This document shows positions 62,202 to 64,000 of a stretch of DNA of 64,000 nt, piece after piece. The notes beneath the pieces were generated by a model. It made no database searches. It worked only from the letters and a program-made list of their open reading frames with translations, and was not told the origin of the DNA. A program made the translations under genes and the position numbers. The DNA is from Novosphingobium ginsenosidimutans (GTDB lineage Bacteria > Pseudomonadota > Alphaproteobacteria > Sphingomonadales > Sphingomonadaceae), in contig NZ_CP042345.1 of NCBI RefSeq assembly GCF_007954425.1, positions 62,001-126,000 of the forward strand. Reading direction: 5' to 3'. Numbering within the stretch: position 1 is the stretch's first letter; the number at the start of each line of letters is the position of its first letter.

Positions 62202-62984
62202 GTGGGCCTGGAAACGATCCTCGCCGCTATTGCCGCCGGGTCCGCCATCGGCCTGGTGCTGGCGCTGGTCGGCGGCGGCGGATCGATCCTGGCCGTACCC
62301 TTGCTGGTCTATGTGGTAGGCGTAGCATCGCCCCACGCAGCAATCGGCACGGCGGCGGTGGCAGTCGCGCTCAATGCCGCCAGCAGCCTCGCCGGCCATG
62401 CCCGCAGCGGCAATGTGAAGTGGCCCTGCGCCGTGACATTCGCGCTGGCCGGTGTGCTCGGTGCCGCGCTGGGCGCCGAAGCGGGCAAGGCGATGGACGG
62501 ACGGAAGCTGCTCGCGCTGTTCGGCGCGTTGATGGTGCTGGTCGGCCTGTCGATGCTGCGCCCGCGCAAAACGGCGGACAATCCCGACGTACGGCTGGAA
62601 CGCAGCACAGCTTCAGTCCTTTTGCCCCGCCTGATCCCGACCGGGTTCGGCGTCGGCCTGCTCGCCGGGTTCTTCGGGATCGGCGGCGGTTTTCTGATCG
62701 TCCCCGGCCTCGTCATGGCAACGCGGATGCCGCTGCGAGTGGCAGTCGGAACATCGCTGGTGGTGGTCACGGCACTCGGGCTCACCACGGCAACTTCATA
62801 CGCCCTGTCCGGCTATGTCGACTGGGTGTTGGTCGGTCTGATGGTGATCGGTGGGCTGATCGGCGCGGGGATCGGCATTCCACTTGGCAAGCGCCTTGCC
62901 AGCCGCAAGCGGGGGATGGAGCAGGGCTTTGCCGCGCTGGTCATCGCGATTGGCAGCTATGTCATCCTGCGCGGCATCACCTAG
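62202..62984 (+). CDS. TauE/SafE family sulfite exporter
   Basis: 260-residue inner-membrane protein with about eight hydrophobic helices and the two TauE/SafE repeat halves: LALVGGGGSILAVPLLVYVVG and GLLAGFFGIGGGFLIVPGLVMA. Expected to export sulfite made by the Blh-like enzyme. GTG 62202 starts 4 bases after the rhodanese gene stop. Its stop shares a CTAG with the convergent permease stop (62981-62984). Specificity for sulfite is inferred from context. Confidence 0.88.
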   Translation: MGLETILAAIAAGSAIGLVLALVGGGGSILAVPLLVYVVGVASPHAAIGTAAVAVALNAASSLAGHARSGNVKWPCAVTFALAGVLGAALGAEAGKAMDGRKLLALFGALMVLVGLSMLRPRKTADNPDVRLERSTASVLLPRLIPTGFGVGLLAGFFGIGGGFLIVPGLVMATRMPLRVAVGTSLVVVTALGLTTATSYALSGYVDWVLVGLMVIGGLIGAGIGIPLGKRLASRKRGMEQGFAALVIAIGSYVILRGIT

Positions 62985-64000
62985 GCCACCGTATCGCGAT
63001 AGCGCCGCACGGCCACTGTGCCGAGCACCAGCAGCATCACGACCAGCCAGCCGCTTTCGACCAGCGCCTGGTGCCATTCCCAGCCCTTCAGCATGATCCC
63101 GCGCACCAGCCGGATGTAGTGCGTTGGCGGCAGCAGTTCAGCCAGCCACTGCGCCCAGACCGGCATGCCGCGATAGGGGAAAGCAAAGCCCGAAAGCAGG
63201 ATCGAGGGCATGAGATAGAGCATCGAGGCCATCATCGACTGGACCTGGCTTTCAACCAAAGTCGAAATCGTGAAGCCCAGTGCCAGGCTGACCAGGGTGA
63301 ACAGCAGCGTGGCGGCCAGCAGCAACCCTAGCGAGCCGACGAAGGGCACTTTGAACACCACGATTGCAAAGGCCAGCACCACGCAGACCTGCACGAAGCC
63401 GAGCAGGAAGTAGGGCACGATCTTGCCGACCATCACCTCGACCGGGCGCAATGGCGTGGCGAGGAGGTTTTCCATCGTCCCCTGCTCGGTCTCGCGCGTG
63501 ACGGACATCGAGGTCAGCGCCACCATCGTCATGGACAGGATGATTGCTAGCAACCCCGGCACCGTATTGTGACTGGTGATCCCTTCCGGGTTGTACGAGC
63601 GGTGTAGCACCACATCGACCGGCGGAGGGCCTTGTTGCCGGCCCGCGAGCGGCCCGATCAGGTCGCGCGCCAGGGCGCGAGCCACGGCTTCGTTCACGGC
63701 GGCGACGGCAGGGCCAGTCGAGGCGGGATCGGTCGCATCGACCGTCAACAGCACTTGCGGGCGATCGCCGCGCACCAGCCGGCGGGCAAAGTCGGTCGGG
63801 ATGGTCAGCGCGAACTGCGCCTCGCCGCGCGCGATCGCCTGATTGGCGCGGCCATAGAAGCCCGCAACCTCGGTCACATCGAAATAGCCGGTCGTGCGCA
63901 GCGCGCTGACAATCGATCGTGAGAAGGCCGAATTGTCATTGGCCTCAACCACCAGCGGCAGATGGCGCGGGTCGCTGTTGATCGCATAGCCGAAGATCGC
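62981..64000 (-). CDS. ABC-2 type transporter permease, start outside window
   Basis: Membrane subunit of an ABC-2 exporter of the YhhJ/YbhR kind (drug or lipid efflux, often with an HlyD-type partner). 339 codons are visible, so about 20-40 N-terminal residues lie off the right edge. The soluble periplasmic segment (APIPxDF-like ALTIPTDFARRLVRGD) comes first. The ABC-2 core follows (GLLAIILSMTMVALTSMSVTRETEQGTMENLLATPLRP) with five further helices and LSGFAFPYRGMPVWAQWL. It converges on the sulfite exporter. Confidence 0.88.
   Translation of the reverse strand, partial: AIFGYAINSDPRHLPLVVEANDNSAFSRSIVSALRTTGYFDVTEVAGFYGRANQAIARGEAQFALTIPTDFARRLVRGDRPQVLLTVDATDPASTGPAVAAVNEAVARALARDLIGPLAGRQQGPPPVDVVLHRSYNPEGITSHNTVPGLLAIILSMTMVALTSMSVTRETEQGTMENLLATPLRPVEVMVGKIVPYFLLGFVQVCVVLAFAIVVFKVPFVGSLGLLLAATLLFTLVSLALGFTISTLVESQVQSMMASMLYLMPSILLSGFAFPYRGMPVWAQWLAELLPPTHYIRLVRGIMLKGWEWHQALVESGWLVVMLLVLGTVAVRRYRDTVA

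Overview
This is a GC-rich chromosomal segment (about 64% GC by eye) from an alphaproteobacterium, most likely a sphingomonad of the Novosphingobium/Sphingomonas/Erythrobacter type. The evidence is the two very large TonB-dependent receptors, DUF4169, alphaproteobacterial LexA boxes (GTTC-N7-GTTC), a BigR/Blh sulfide module, many GTG/TTG starts with 4-base gene overlaps, and housekeeping genes of alphaproteobacterial type. No rRNA, tRNA, CRISPR array, transposase or integrase was seen. Gene identities come from reading motifs, without database searches.

Layout. 1-3253: dapA (running off the left edge), a soluble lytic transglycosylase and greB. 3254-6137: tiny sphingomonad-type genes, a DUF4169 gene and a peptide/proton symporter. 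6138-11377: an outer-membrane barrel, rlmN, a glycine-zipper protein, a pteridine-reductase-like SDR, a GDT1-type cation transporter and a cyclopropane fatty acid synthase. 11378-13467: an AT-richer pocket with an orphan gene, a polytopic membrane protein and a repeat fragment. 13468-15193: a DUF1801 gene and argG. 15194-15937: no convincing gene, but an unusual run of RNA-like hairpins (UUCG/UCCG/GAAA loops) bounded by terminators. 15938-24017 (minus): a tight series running ETF-QO, ispE, N-formylglutamate amidohydrolase, ilvD, lipoprotein, NAD(P)HX repair enzyme, RNA m5U methyltransferase. 24090-29132 (plus): a degenerate UDG-fold protein, a second lytic transglycosylase, moaB, an SOS-box-controlled radical SAM gene and a diheme lipoprotein. 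29143-37210 (minus): DUF1330, acyl-CoA ligase, dnaE, glutathione peroxidase, lolD, lolC.

37211-38700 is a low-GC islet. A textbook promoter (TTGACA, 17 bp, TATGTT) has a LexA operator inside it and drives an M23 peptidase without a signal peptide, translationally coupled to a small secreted protein. This looks like an SOS-inducible wall-lytic effector with a possible immunity partner and is the best candidate for an undescribed system here. 38701-42818: an SDR coupled to folE, then purF, a second SDR and a PilZ protein. 43054-56458: two TonB receptors flanking dacB, a nitrilase-family hydrolase, a GNAT, an NTF2-like protein, an S9 peptidase, wrbA and a divergent LysR regulator. 56722-60410: purC and an M16 peptidase. 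60407-62984: a divergent persulfide detoxification module (Blh-like; BigR-like, rhodanese, TauE). The right edge holds most of an ABC-2 permease.
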